A stretch of DNA of 64,000 nt from assembly GCA_963733765.1 (NCBI GenBank), contig CAVTEI010000003.1, positions 1,054,001-1,118,000 on the forward strand, in the 5' to 3' direction. The stretch's first letter is position 1; every line of letters begins with the position of its first letter. The translations under genes and the position numbers were made by a program. Source of the DNA: DATKAS01 sp963733765 (GTDB taxonomy: Bacteria; Actinomycetota; Acidimicrobiia; Acidimicrobiales; DATKAS01). The notes beneath the pieces were generated by a model, which saw only the letters and a list, made by a program, of their open reading frames with translations, did not search any database and was not told the DNA's origin. Of the stretch, positions 40,956-50,168 are shown piece after piece.

Positions 40956-41476
40956 CGTCGCAGCACCAGCACGCCTGCTCCCCGCGGGGCGGCCGGCACG
41001 AACGCGCGCCGGGGAATCACCCGACCCGCGGTCGGAGTGAAGTGCTGCCGCCAGCGCGCCGCGCCCGGCGCGTCTGGCTGTGACCAGCGCTGAACGGCCC
41101 ATCCGGGGAGCACGAGGTGCGCGCTCTCCATCTGGCTCCCCTGCGCGAGCAAGCGGTTCAGCAGTCCCGTCGTGATCGCGAACGGCGGGTTGGCGACGAC
41201 GTGGAACGGACGGCGCGGCAACCGGAGGTCCGCCGCGTCGGCCTCGACGACCACCGCGAGTCGGCCGAACCGCTTCCGGAGCGCCTCCGCACGCCTCGGA
41301 TGCAGCTCGACGGCGATGACCCGCGCGCCGGCGTCGATCAGCGGTGCGGTGAGCGCGCCCGTGCCCGCGCCCACATCGACGACCAGATCACCGGGGCCGA
41401 CTCCGCTGTCGGCGACGAGTCGTTCAGCCCAGCGCGGGTCGAGCTGATGCCATCCCCACCACCGTGGCTGTCCCAC
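40823..41476 (-). CDS. rRNA adenine N6-methyltransferase-like (Erm/KsgA family) protein
   Basis: This SAM-dependent enzyme has motif I VVDVGAGTGALTAPLI, the acidic VIAVELHPRR and the catalytic NPPF in VVANPPFAITTGLLNRLL. The N-terminus WWGWHQLDPRWAERLVA matches an actinobacterial Erm-like group. True KsgA is at 55704, so this is a paralogue, possibly modifying 23S rRNA and giving macrolide tolerance; that is inference. The last 50 residues run antisense through the SMP-30 gene and look spurious, so the natural stop is probably lost to an indel near 40960. Confidence 0.75.
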   Translation of the reverse strand: MGQPRWWGWHQLDPRWAERLVADSGVGPGDLVVDVGAGTGALTAPLIDAGARVIAVELHPRRAEALRKRFGRLAVVVEADAADLRLPRRPFHVVANPPFAITTGLLNRLLAQGSQMESAHLVLPGWAVQRWSQPDAPGAARWRQHFTPTAGRVIPRRAFVPAAPRGAGVLVLRRQTRASGAGRPRAPTSAAGNRNTVPSRSGRAVLSAVTTTRSPRS

Positions 41477-41564
41477 GGCGACGGGCCATTGTCATGACTC
41501 CCATGTGCCCAGCCTCGCCGCAGTGGCGCCGCGGCGCCAACGGATATCCATTCGGTCGCGTGCC
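41477..41564. other. Divergent gap between methylase and HIT genes
   Basis: Apart from the -10 element of the HIT gene at its right end, I see no further gene, hairpin or repeat here. Confidence 0.5.
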
Positions 41565-41570
41565 TATGGT
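41565..41570 (+). promoter_or_regulatory. Leaderless -10 element (TATGGT) of the HIT gene
   Basis: TATGGT is followed by gcggtg and ATG 41577. Confidence 0.6.
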
Positions 41571-41576
41571 GCGGTG

Positions 41577-42056
41577 ATGTCTAGCTGCGAGCTGTGCGGG
41601 CTCCAAGCGGAGATGGAGCGCGGCGAGAACCCGTGGGCCGTGGCGCGATTGCAGTCCGGCTTCGTCGCGCTGAGTCCTCTGCAGTACTACCGCGGGTACA
41701 CGTACTTCTCCGCGAAGACGTGCGTCGCCGAGCTCCACCTGCTCGAGCGGTCGGAGCGCGACCTCTTCCTCCACGAGATGTCGGAGGTCGCGCACGCGCT
41801 GGCGCGCGCGTTCGGCCCCCGCAAGATGAACTACGAGCTGCTCGGGAACTTCGTCTCCCACCTTCATTGGCATCTCGTGCCGCGCCACGACGACGACGTC
41901 CGGCCGACCGCGCCGATCTGGGAGAACCTCGAATTCCTCCGCCTGTCCTGGACGGGCGCGCACGAGCAGGACGACTCGGTGCGCGACGCCGCTGTCTCGG
42001 GGCTCATGCACGAGCTCCAGCGCGCCGACGTGACCATCGAACGTGCCTACGTCTGA
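41577..42056 (+). CDS. HIT-family nucleotide hydrolase/transferase
   Basis: The 159-aa protein has the histidine-triad active site SHLHWHLVPRH and an N-terminal SSCELCGLQAEME with a possible zinc Cys pair. HIT enzymes cleave AMP- or NMP-linked substrates such as Ap4A or adenylated lysine. It is followed by an acyltransferase gene that overlaps it by 14 bp, so both are one operon. Confidence 0.87.
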   Translation: MSSCELCGLQAEMERGENPWAVARLQSGFVALSPLQYYRGYTYFSAKTCVAELHLLERSERDLFLHEMSEVAHALARAFGPRKMNYELLGNFVSHLHWHLVPRHDDDVRPTAPIWENLEFLRLSWTGAHEQDDSVRDAAVSGLMHELQRADVTIERAYV

Positions 42057-43071
42057 CCTCACCGCAGCGGTCGTTGCCGACCGGCTCGGCCTCGACGACT
42101 CGTATCGCGACTGGCTCACGGCGCTCGCGAGGTGCGAGCCGGCCACCCCGGCATCCCTCCCCCCGCCGAGCGAGGCCGACGCTCTCCTGACGCGGCTCGG
42201 AGTGCGCGACGACGACCGCGGTGATGTCGTCGAAGTGTGGCCGAGCGCGCAGACCGATCCGGAGCTGTGGTGGTTGGTCGAGAGGTGCCGTGGCCGCGTC
42301 CTCGCGGCGATGGGTGACGGCGATGCAGCGATCGCGTGCCCGTCCTTGCCAGCCGCACTCGGGCTGAAGGGCCGCTGCTTCTGGATCTTCGTCTACGCCG
42401 CCACGGTCGACGATGCCCGTCGCTGGCATCGCGAGCACGGCGTGCCCGACGACGTGTCGTGGGCGACGTTGGCCGACCTCGGGCAACAGGTGATGCTGCA
42501 CCGCCGGCGCCACGGCACCACGGGTCTCGACCTTCAGTGGTGGCTCGTCCTCCACTTCACGGGTGCCATCTACGAGCTCGGCCGGCTTCAGTTCCACATG
42601 CACCATCTGTTCCGGGGTCCCGCGGGTCCTCCGTTCTGGCCCGACGCCGACGAGGTCGAACGCCTCGGCCCGGGCTTCCGGGCGGGCGACGCCGCCCTCG
42701 GCATCCACATCCCCGAGCACGGACACCTGACCCCGGCAGGCTGCGACGAGTCCCTTGCCATGGCGCGGGACTTCTTCGCAAGGTGCTTCCCCGAGCATCG
42801 AGCGCGCCTCGGCACGTGCACGTCTTGGTTGCTCGACGAGCAGCTCGCGGACTACCTGCGACCGACGTCGAACATCGTGCGCTTCCAGCGGCGGTTCCAC
42901 CTCGCACCCGGTGCGGCCGACGACAGTCGGAGCACCCTGCGGTTCGTGTTCGATCGCGTGCCCAAGTCGGTGGACGAGCTCCCGCAGCGCACGACGCTCG
43001 AGAAGGCGATCGTCGAGCACATTCGCGGCGGCGGGACCTGGCGGACCCGCACCGGCTGGCTCGAGCTCTAG
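42043..43071 (+). CDS. Acyltransferase with NAT_N and GNAT-like C-terminal domains
   Basis: This 342-aa protein belongs to an actinobacterial two-domain acyltransferase family. The N-terminal half has RCFWIFVYAATVDDARRWH and the GNAT-like half begins near YELGRLQFHMHHLF, with the conserved GIHIPEHGHLTPAGCDESLA and SWLLDEQLADYLRPTSNIVR. The acyl acceptor is unknown. Family recognition is from these signature stretches only. Confidence 0.75.
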   Translation: MPTSDLTAAVVADRLGLDDSYRDWLTALARCEPATPASLPPPSEADALLTRLGVRDDDRGDVVEVWPSAQTDPELWWLVERCRGRVLAAMGDGDAAIACPSLPAALGLKGRCFWIFVYAATVDDARRWHREHGVPDDVSWATLADLGQQVMLHRRRHGTTGLDLQWWLVLHFTGAIYELGRLQFHMHHLFRGPAGPPFWPDADEVERLGPGFRAGDAALGIHIPEHGHLTPAGCDESLAMARDFFARCFPEHRARLGTCTSWLLDEQLADYLRPTSNIVRFQRRFHLAPGAADDSRSTLRFVFDRVPKSVDELPQRTTLEKAIVEHIRGGGTWRTRTGWLEL

Positions 43072-43077
43072 CGACCG

Positions 43078-44256
43078 TCAGAGCCCTCGCATGGCTGCGT
43101 CGAGACGGGTGAGATCGTCGTCGTTCGTGACGTAATGCGGCGAGACGCGAACCGAGGGCAGCGCTCGACCCGCTCGCGCGTCGAGGGGCGACCCCGCGGC
43201 GGTGCTCACCCACACGTTCACGCCCGCCGCGCTCAGGTGCTGTTGCACCGCTCGTGCGTCGACGGAGGAGTGGGTGAATGACACGATCCCCCGGCTGTCG
43301 CGGCCACCGGGTAGGTCGACCTCGAACGACGAGAGCAGATCGACAACCGCGCGACTGCGGTCGCGCACCAGCTCCTCGATCGTGTCGAGGCCGATGTCGA
43401 GCGCGTAGCGAACCGCCTCGCCTAGCCCGAGACGCCCGGCGACGTAGTACTCGAACTGGTTGAAGCGCCGCAGCCCCGGCTGGAGCGGGAACGTGCCGGT
43501 CGCCTCGGCGAAGTCGGTGCCGAAGGACGGAGTGAGCGGGACGACTCGGTCGGCGAGGTCAGACCGCATGTACAGCACCGCGGTGCCTCGAGGTGCACGC
43601 AAGAACTTCCGGGCGGGTCCGAACGCGAGGTCACAGCGAATCGATCTCACGCTCACCGGCATCTGCCCGAGCGTCTGCGCGACGTCGAGCGCGTAGAGCG
43701 CGGGCGAGGGGCCGACGATCTGCCCGACGGCCGCCGCATCGGTGACCGTCCCGAGGTGGGTCGGCATGTGCGTGACCAGCACCAGGCGGGCCCGATCGTC
43801 GAGCTCTCTGCTCAACGCGTCGAGGTCGATGGTGCCGTCGCCAACGGAACCGACGGCGATGATCTCCACGCCGCGCGCGAGCTGCAGGCGGTGTAACGAC
43901 GCGAGCATCGTGCCGTAGGAGAACTGATCGCAGAGCAGTCGATCCCCTGTACCCCAGCCGAAGGTTTCGGCCATTGACCACAGCGCCCACTCCCACGCGG
44001 CGGTGGCGCTCTCGGTGACCGTGACCTCTGACGGTTGCGTCCCGAGCAGGCGGGCAATGGTCGGAGGCAGGTCATCGAGCTCCGACGCGACAGCGCCCTC
44101 GGCCTCGTAGCCGCCGATCTCCGCCTCGAGCTCGAGGTGCTGCTGCACTCGTGCGAGGACAGGCGCGGGCGTCAGCGACGTCCCGGCGTGATTGAAGTGC
44201 GCCCGCTCGCAGTTGATGTCGTTGCGGACGCGGGCAAGCAGATCGGGCGTGCTCAT
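43078..44256 (-). CDS. Aminotransferase class V family PLP enzyme
   Basis: This 392-aa fold-type I enzyme shows RAHFNHAGTSLTPAPV, VTVTESATAAWEWALWSMA, YALDVAQTLGQMPV and the PLP Lys in DLAFGPARKFLRAPRGTAVL. Relatives include isopenicillin-N epimerase-like and selenocysteine-lyase-like enzymes. ATG 44256 has gaacat six bases upstream and is divergent from the DUF1537 kinase. Reading further upstream to 45096 would only cross the kinase gene and is not supported. Confidence 0.82.
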   Translation of the reverse strand: MSTPDLLARVRNDINCERAHFNHAGTSLTPAPVLARVQQHLELEAEIGGYEAEGAVASELDDLPPTIARLLGTQPSEVTVTESATAAWEWALWSMAETFGWGTGDRLLCDQFSYGTMLASLHRLQLARGVEIIAVGSVGDGTIDLDALSRELDDRARLVLVTHMPTHLGTVTDAAAVGQIVGPSPALYALDVAQTLGQMPVSVRSIRCDLAFGPARKFLRAPRGTAVLYMRSDLADRVVPLTPSFGTDFAEATGTFPLQPGLRRFNQFEYYVAGRLGLGEAVRYALDIGLDTIEELVRDRSRAVVDLLSSFEVDLPGGRDSRGIVSFTHSSVDARAVQQHLSAAGVNVWVSTAAGSPLDARAGRALPSVRVSPHYVTNDDDLTRLDAAMRGL

Positions 44257-44261
44257 GGAGA

Positions 44262-44268
44262 TATGTTC
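44262..44268. promoter_or_regulatory. Overlapping divergent -10 elements
   Basis: TATGTT (44262-44267, plus) is seven bases before GTG 44275. GAACAT (44268-44263, minus) is six bases before ATG 44256. Five base pairs are shared. Confidence 0.45.
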
Positions 44269-44274
44269 GCCGCG

Positions 44275-45389
44275 GTGGCGAGCGCCGGCGTTCATTTCAC
44301 CGTCGTCGCCGACGATCGCACCGGCGCACTCGAGACCGCAGGGGCGTGTGCAGACGCAGGCTTCGAGGCGCTCGTCGTGCCCTACGAGCACGAGTCTCTC
44401 CCGGACGCGGAGTGTGTCGTCGTGGACCTGGCGTCGCGCCACTTGCCGTCCGAGGTTGCCAAGGCCCGTGCCGCACTCGCGCCCACAGGGGCGGCTCACA
44501 AGATCGACTCGAGCCTGCGAGGCAACTGGGCCCACGAGCTCGTTGCCCGGCATGGGGTGCTCGGCGCACCGGTGTTGGTGGTCCCCGCGTTCCCCGCGGC
44601 GGGCCGCACATGCCGTGGCGGGATCGTGCGCGTCGATGGACGCCCAGTGGCAGACAGCGCTGCTCGTGATGACGTGCGTGCTCCGGTTCGATCGAGCCGT
44701 CCTGCCGATCATCTCCGCGTCGCCGGGGCGTCTTCGGTGGTCGAGGTCACGCCGGAGACCGTGGCCGATTGGCTCGCCACGATCGACGTGCCGTTCGCCG
44801 TGTGCGACGCCAGTGTCGATGCCGACCTGTCCCGCGTCGCGACGCTGTGGATCGCGCGTCGCGACGTCGTGCTCGCCGGGACGGCGGCCACCATCGCCGC
44901 CGCTGCATCCGCGCTGGATCCCGGCCGCGACCGCCCGGCTCGACCGACCTTGTCCGCGCCCGCGCTCGTCGTCTGTGGGAGCCTGCACCCGGTGGCCGAA
45001 GCGCAGGTCAACGCCCTCGTCGCCACGGGAGCGCGCCTCGTCTCCTGGTTGGCCGGAGCAGGGCCGGCGGTCGCCGCGCTGCGAGCCGGGCAGCACGCTG
45101 TCCTGACGACCGGGTCATTCGAGCGCAACGCGACGACGACTGCGGCGGCCTCGCTCGCGCGTGGTCGCTCGGGAGGCGATCGCGACGGGGGCGGCGTCGA
45201 ACGGTCGTCCTGGTCGGCGGCGACACGACCGCCGCGGTGTTGGGGACGTCACCGATGCGCGTGGGTGGAACGCTCGCCCCCGGAGTGGCGTGGGGCGCGA
45301 TGCCGGATGGGGTTCACCTGGTGACGAAACCCGGCGGGTTCGGCGGCGCGTCGACGTTGGTCGATCTGTTCGAGGTAGGGCGCACGTGA
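44275..45389 (+). CDS. Four-carbon acid sugar kinase, DUF1537 (OtnK/DtnK-like), with two frameshifts
   Basis: The protein phosphorylates aldonic acids such as D-threonate or D-erythronate. It begins GVHFTVVADDRTGALETAG, has HKIDSSLRGNWAHEL and VPAFPAAGRTCRGGIVRV, and ends with LVGGDTTAAVLG, VGGTLAPGVAWG and VTKPGGFGGASTLVDLF. The C-terminal part is reached through two small shifts near 45158 and 45198 (VAREAIATGAAS lies between). GTG 44275 is favoured by the -10; ATG 44263 is the alternative. The PdxA-family gene that completes the pathway overlaps its stop. Confidence 0.82.
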
Positions 45390-46364
45390 CCGGCGCGCCG
45401 ATGGCGATCACGATGGGCGACGCGTCCGGGGTGGGGCCGGAGATCGTCCTCCGCGTCGCAGCCGCAGGCGGGCTCGACGGCGCCGTCGTCGTCTATGGCG
45501 ACGCCGGGATCCTCGAAGCCGGTCAGGCCCTCCTCGGCACCGCGGTGCCGATCCACGCGATCGACATGCCCACGGACGCGATTCCCGGGCGTCTCAACAT
45601 TGTCGATGTTCGGATGCTGCGCGCCGAGCAGCATCGCCCGGGAGAGCTCGAGCGCGGAAGCAGGCGCCGCGGCACGCGCGTACGTCGAGAGAGCGACGAT
45701 CGATGCGCTCAAAGGACGAGTGGCGGGGTTGGTGACGATGCCGATGAACAAGGAGGCGACGCAGCTCTCCGATGCGGCGTTCGTCGGGCACACCGAGATG
45801 ATCGCGGAGCTCTGCCGGGCGTCTCGCGTCGCGATGATGCTGACGAACGGCACGCTCGCGGTCACCCACGTCAGCACGCATTGTGCGCTGCGAGAAGCGA
45901 TCGAGCGGGTGCGGGCCGAGCGAGTGCTCGATGTGATCGCGCTCACTGACGAGGCGCTCGCGCGGTTCCTCGATGCACCCCGCATCGCCGTGTGCGGCCT
46001 CAATCCCCATGCGGGCGAGCACGGCCTGTTCGGGACCGAGGATGCCGAGCACATCGCGCCGGCGATAGCGGCCGCCCGAGCCCGCGGCATCGACGCGTCC
46101 GGGCCGCATCCCGCGGACACCGTCTTCTTCGAGGCAGTGCACCGTCACCGCTACGACGCGATCGTCTGCATGTACCACGACCAGGGACATGCACCGATGA
46201 AGCTCCTCGCGTTCGAAGAGGGCGTGAACGTGACGCTCGGCCTTCCGATCATCCGCACGTCGGTCGATCACGGCACCGCGTTCGACATCGCCTGGAAAGG
46301 CACCGCGTTCACCGACTCGCTGATCCACGCGCTTTCCTACGCCTGGAGGCTCGCCGGCCAATAG
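45386..46364 (+). CDS. PdxA-family 4-phospho-acid dehydrogenase, PdxA2 type (one frameshift)
   Basis: PdxA2 enzymes oxidise 4-phospho-threonate or erythronate and decarboxylate it to DHAP. The N-terminus is MAITMGDASGVGPEIV, followed by LVTMPMNKEA, FVGHTEMIAELC, metal-binding GLNPHAGEHGLFG and VCMYHDQGHAPMKLLAF with IIRTSVDHGTAFDIA. The frame shifts near 45648, where ctcgagcgcg has one G too many for ELSAEAGAAARAYVERA. It overlaps the kinase stop (GTGA). Without other vitamin B6 genes here, the catabolic PdxA2 role fits better than pyridoxine synthesis. Confidence 0.85.
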
Positions 46365-46419
46365 GGCGTAGCCTTCAGGACGGCCGTTCGGCACAGCCGT
46401 TCGCAGTAGGGGGGCAGAG

Positions 46420-48143
46420 ATGACCGACTTCGACCTCGTGATCAGGGGAGGCACGGTCCTCGACGGATCGGGCGCGCCGGGGCGGGCCGCCGATGTCGCC
46501 GTCAAGGACGGCACGATCGCCGAGGTGGGCCGCGTCGATGGAAGTGCCCGACGCGAGGTCGATGCCGACGGCGCGCTCGTCGCCCCGGGTTGGGTCGACA
46601 TCCACACGCACTACGACGGGCAGGCGACATGGGACGAACACCTCGCTCCCTCGTCGTGGCACGGCGTCACGACGATCGTGATGGGGAACTGCGGAGTCGG
46701 GTTCGCTCCCGTACATCCGAGTGACCACGGCCGGCTCATCTCGCTGATGGAGGGCGTCGAGGACATTCCCGGTGCCGCCCTGCACGAAGGTCTGCGATGG
46801 GATTGGCAGAGCTTCCCCGACTACCTCGACGCGGTCGAGCGTCACCCGCACGACGTCGATGTCGCGGCTCAGGTGCCGCACGGTGCCGTGCGACTTTTCG
46901 TCATGGGGGATCGTGGTGCGAACCGGGATCCGGCGACGGCCGACGAGATCGACGCGATGGGTCGCATCGCTGCCGCGGCCGTCGAGGCCGGCGCGCTCGG
47001 CTTCACGACGTCACGCACGCTCAACCACCGCACGAGCACGGGTGACCCGACCCCGACGTTGACAGCGGCACGCGAGGAGCTCGTCGGGATCGCCAAGGCG
47101 ATCGGCGACACCGGCAAGGGCGTGCTGCAGGTCGTCTCCGACTTCATCGACTTCGACGACGAGATCGGCACGCTGCGCGCCATGGTCGAAGCATCGCACC
47201 GTCCGCTGTCGATCTCGGTGGCCCAGGCTCCCCGAAACCCGCTCGCCTACCGCCGCATCCTCGACGCGATCTCCGAGTCGAACGCCGACGGGCTCGAGAT
47301 GCGAGCACAGGTCGCGGCGAGGGCAATCGGCATCCTCCTCGGCCTGCAAGGTTCGGTGAACCCGCTGGCTCGGTCAGCGACCTACAACGCGCTGGCCGAC
47401 CTCCCGCTCGCTGAGCGGGTCGCCCGCCTCAGTGACCCGGAGGTGAAGGCGGCGGTGCTCGCTGAGTTCCCCGAGCACCCGATGCGCACGCTCCGGCTCG
47501 ACCAGGTGTACGAGCTCGGCGAGCAACCGGAGTACGAGCCCGACCCGTCGACGAGCGTGCAGGCGCGAGCCGCGCGCGAAGGCGTCGACGCCGACGAGCT
47601 GCTCTACGACCTGCTGCTCGGAGCCGGCGGTACCGCGCTGCTGTACGTGCCGATCCTGAACTACGCCGACGGCAACCTCGACGCCGTCGGCGAGATGCTG
47701 GCGCATCCGCACACCGTCCCCGGTCTCAGCGACGGTGGCGCTCACGTCGGCACCATCTGCGACGGCAGCTTCCCCACGACGCTGCTCATGCACTGGGGCC
47801 GCGATCGCACGAGGGGCGAGCGCTTCGAGGTGCCGTGGCTGATCAAGCGCCAGACTGCCGATACCGCGGCTGCGGTCGGGCTCCTCGACCGGGGGGCGAT
47901 CGCGCCCGGCTACCGGGCCGACATCAACGTGATCGACATGCAGCGACTCGGTCTCGGCGCCCCGCACCTCGTCTTCGACCTTCCCGCCGGAGGCAAGCGG
48001 CTGCTCCAGCGGGCGAGCGGGTATTGCCACACGTTCGTCGCAGGCGAGGAGACGTTCGTCGACGGTGAAGCGACGGGAGCCCTGCCCGGCCGGCTCGTAC
48101 GGGGAGCCCAACCGGCGCCCGCCGAGCTGGAGGTTCGCGATGA
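46420..48143 (+). CDS. N-acyl-D-amino-acid deacylase-type amidohydrolase (probable 3' frameshift)
   Basis: This metal-dependent amidohydrolase has DLVIRGGTVLDGSGAPG, the ligand motif GWVDIHTHYDGQATWD, VMGNCGVGFAPV and GLSDGGAHVG near the C-terminus. The sequence looks genuine through about residue 560 (LLQRASGYCHTFVAGEETF), after which the raw frame runs 283 bp into the next gene. A shift between 48070 and 48140 would end it at TGA 48141-48143, overlapping the next ATG. It starts at ATG 46420 behind a ggggggcagag site; a TAGCCT near 46369 may be its promoter. Confidence 0.82.
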
Positions 48144-49246
48144 AGTCGCTGATGATCTCGGCCGACTCTCATGTCACCGAGCCGCCGAACACCTACATCG
48201 ACAACATCGACCCCGCGTACCGGGATCGAGCACCCAAGATGATCGACCACGAGAAGCTCGGCGACGTCTTCGTCATCGACGGCATGTCGAAGCCGATCTC
48301 GCTGTCGACGGCCGCCGCCGCAGGCAAGCGGCCCGAGGAGATCAGGTCATACGGGTCGAAGTTCGAGGAGCTGCATCCGGGTGGGTGGGATCCCGACGCC
48401 CGGATGGCCGATCAGGTGCGTGACGGCGTCGCCGCCGAGATCATCTACCCGACCGTTGGGATGATCCTGTGCAACCACACCGACCTCGACTACAAGCGGG
48501 CGTGCTTCGAGGCCTACAACCGCTGGATCGCCGAGTACTGCTCGGCACATCCCGAGCGCCTTCTCGGCCTAGGTCAGACAGCGGTGCGCACCGTGGAGGA
48601 AGGCATCGCCGACCTCCATGTGATCAAGGCAATGGGCCTGCGCGGTGTGATGCTCCCCGGTGAGCCGGGCGTCGAGGACTACGACTCGACGATCTACGAC
48701 CCGTTCTGGGAGGCGGCGATCGAGCTCGAGCTCCCGCTGTCGTTCCACATCCTCACCATGAGGGCAGAGAAGACCCGCGGTCCGAAGATGGCGAGCTTCC
48801 TGAGCATCGTGCGCGGCTGTCAAGACGTGATGGCGATGCTCGTGATGGGCGGCGTGTTCGAGCGCCACCCCAACTTGTCGATCGTGTGCGCCGAAGCCGA
48901 CGCCGGGTGGGTGCCGCACTTCATGTACCGAATGGACCACGCGTACAAGCGCCACCGTTACTGGCTGCCGGCGGGGCAGGAGCTGTCGAAGCTGCCGAGC
49001 GAGTACTTCGCCCAGAACGTGTTCGTCACGTTCCAAGACGACTGGACCGCGTTCAAGCACGCCGATGACATGAACTGGCATCACCTGCTGTGGGCAAACG
49101 ACTTCCCGCACTCGGACAGCACCTGGCCGTGGAGCCAGGAGATGCTCGCCGAGCACACGCAGTCGTTGAGCGACGAGCAGACCGAGGCAATCCTCGGCGG
49201 CAACGTCACCGAGCTCTACCGAATCGACACCGCCGCTCTCGTGTGA
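48140..49246 (+). CDS. Amidohydrolase 2 (ACMSD-like) family hydrolase
   Basis: The 368-aa protein has the TIM-barrel signs SADSHVTEPPNTYIDNIDP (N-terminal metal-binding D-x-H), LPLSFHILTMRAEKTRG, NLSIVCAEADAGWVPHF and LLWANDFPHSDSTWPWS (C-terminal Asp and His). Such enzymes decarboxylate or hydrolyse aromatic or ring-cleavage acids. It starts behind ggagg and is coupled to the upstream deacylase-type gene; the pair may act in sequence on one substrate. Confidence 0.87.
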   Translation: MKSLMISADSHVTEPPNTYIDNIDPAYRDRAPKMIDHEKLGDVFVIDGMSKPISLSTAAAAGKRPEEIRSYGSKFEELHPGGWDPDARMADQVRDGVAAEIIYPTVGMILCNHTDLDYKRACFEAYNRWIAEYCSAHPERLLGLGQTAVRTVEEGIADLHVIKAMGLRGVMLPGEPGVEDYDSTIYDPFWEAAIELELPLSFHILTMRAEKTRGPKMASFLSIVRGCQDVMAMLVMGGVFERHPNLSIVCAEADAGWVPHFMYRMDHAYKRHRYWLPAGQELSKLPSEYFAQNVFVTFQDDWTAFKHADDMNWHHLLWANDFPHSDSTWPWSQEMLAEHTQSLSDEQTEAILGGNVTELYRIDTAALV

Positions 49247-49827
49247 GCGGCACCGCCGCGGACCAGCCAACCAAGTCGTTCGCGACGCAGCGCGCGTTCG
49301 AAACGTGGTTGGCGCGTAACCACGACCGATCCGATGGCATCTGGCTGACCATCGCGCGCAAGGCCTCAGGCGTGCGGTCCGTGACCTACGCCGAAGCAGT
49401 CGAGGTCGCCCTCTGCTACGGGTGGATCGACGGCCAGGGAAAGCGTTTCGACGACGACCAATACGTGCAGAGGTTCACGCCTCGTCGCGCGCGGAGCCGT
49501 TGGTCGAAGATCAACCGTGACCGGGCGATGGGTCTGGTCGAGTGTGGGCGAATGCAGCCGGCGGGGTTGCGCGAGATCGAGCGGGCCAAGGCCGACGGAC
49601 GATGGGAGGCCGCCTACGACTCGCCGAAGACCATGGTGGTGCCACACGACCTCCGCGACGCGTTGGGTCGCGACAAGAAGGCGGACGCCGCGTTCGCCGC
49701 TCTCGACGGCAGAAACCGCTACGCGATCTTGTTCCAGGTGCACGACGCGAAGCGGCCCGAGACCCGCGCTCGTCGCATCGCGAAGTTCGTCACCATGCTC
49801 AGCGAGGGCAAGAAGCTGTACCCGTAG
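49243..49827 (+). CDS. YdeI/OmpD-associated family protein
   Basis: The 194-aa protein shows SFATQRAFETWLARNHDRSD, the family core EAVEVALCYGWIDGQGKRFD, QRFTPRRARSRWSKINRDRA and NRYAILFQVHDAKRPETRAR. The biochemical function of the family is unknown. GTG 49243 overlaps the preceding stop (GTGA). Confidence 0.85.
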   Translation: MSGTAADQPTKSFATQRAFETWLARNHDRSDGIWLTIARKASGVRSVTYAEAVEVALCYGWIDGQGKRFDDDQYVQRFTPRRARSRWSKINRDRAMGLVECGRMQPAGLREIERAKADGRWEAAYDSPKTMVVPHDLRDALGRDKKADAAFAALDGRNRYAILFQVHDAKRPETRARRIAKFVTMLSEGKKLYP

Positions 49828-49838
49828 GCTCCGAGACC

Positions 49839-50168
49839 GTGGCGTGGCTGGTACGAGGTGGGGAGGTGCTGGCATCGCTCGAGGTGGCCGACACGCGGGC
49901 CGCCCGCCGGAAGGGTCTGCTCGGCCGTGACGGCATCGACGGTGCGCTGCTGCTCACCCCCGCTCGTTCGGTCCACACACTCGGCATGCGGTTCGACATC
50001 GACGTCGCGTTCCTCAACGGAGATGGCGTCGTCAAGCGCACCGTGCGCATGCGGCGACATCGCTTGGGCCTGCCGAGCTGGTCGGCGAAGTCAGTGATCG
50101 AGGCTGAGGCCGGTGCGTTCGCCCGCTGGAACCTGAGTGTGGGCCAACTCCTCGAGGTCGTGCCGTGA
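49839..50168 (+). CDS. DUF192 family protein
   Basis: The 109-aa protein has the family core RKGLLGRDGIDGALLLTPAR, then SVHTLGMRFDIDVAFLNGDG and VIEAEAGAFARWNLSVGQLL. Function is unknown. GTG 49839 follows TAGGCT (49825-49830) by eight bases. rsmI starts in its stop codon (GTGA). Confidence 0.85.
   Translation: MAWLVRGGEVLASLEVADTRAARRKGLLGRDGIDGALLLTPARSVHTLGMRFDIDVAFLNGDGVVKRTVRMRRHRLGLPSWSAKSVIEAEAGAFARWNLSVGQLLEVVP

Noticed and set aside
43078..45096. Long minus-strand frame extending the class V enzyme upstream to 45096
   Set aside because: The extra 280 residues lie antisense to the DUF1537 kinase, are low in recognisable structure, and the enzyme N-terminus is clear at 44256.
48144..48423. 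C-terminal extension of the deacylase through the next gene
   Set aside because: It has an Arg/His-rich, wrong-frame composition and covers the well conserved start of the second amidohydrolase.
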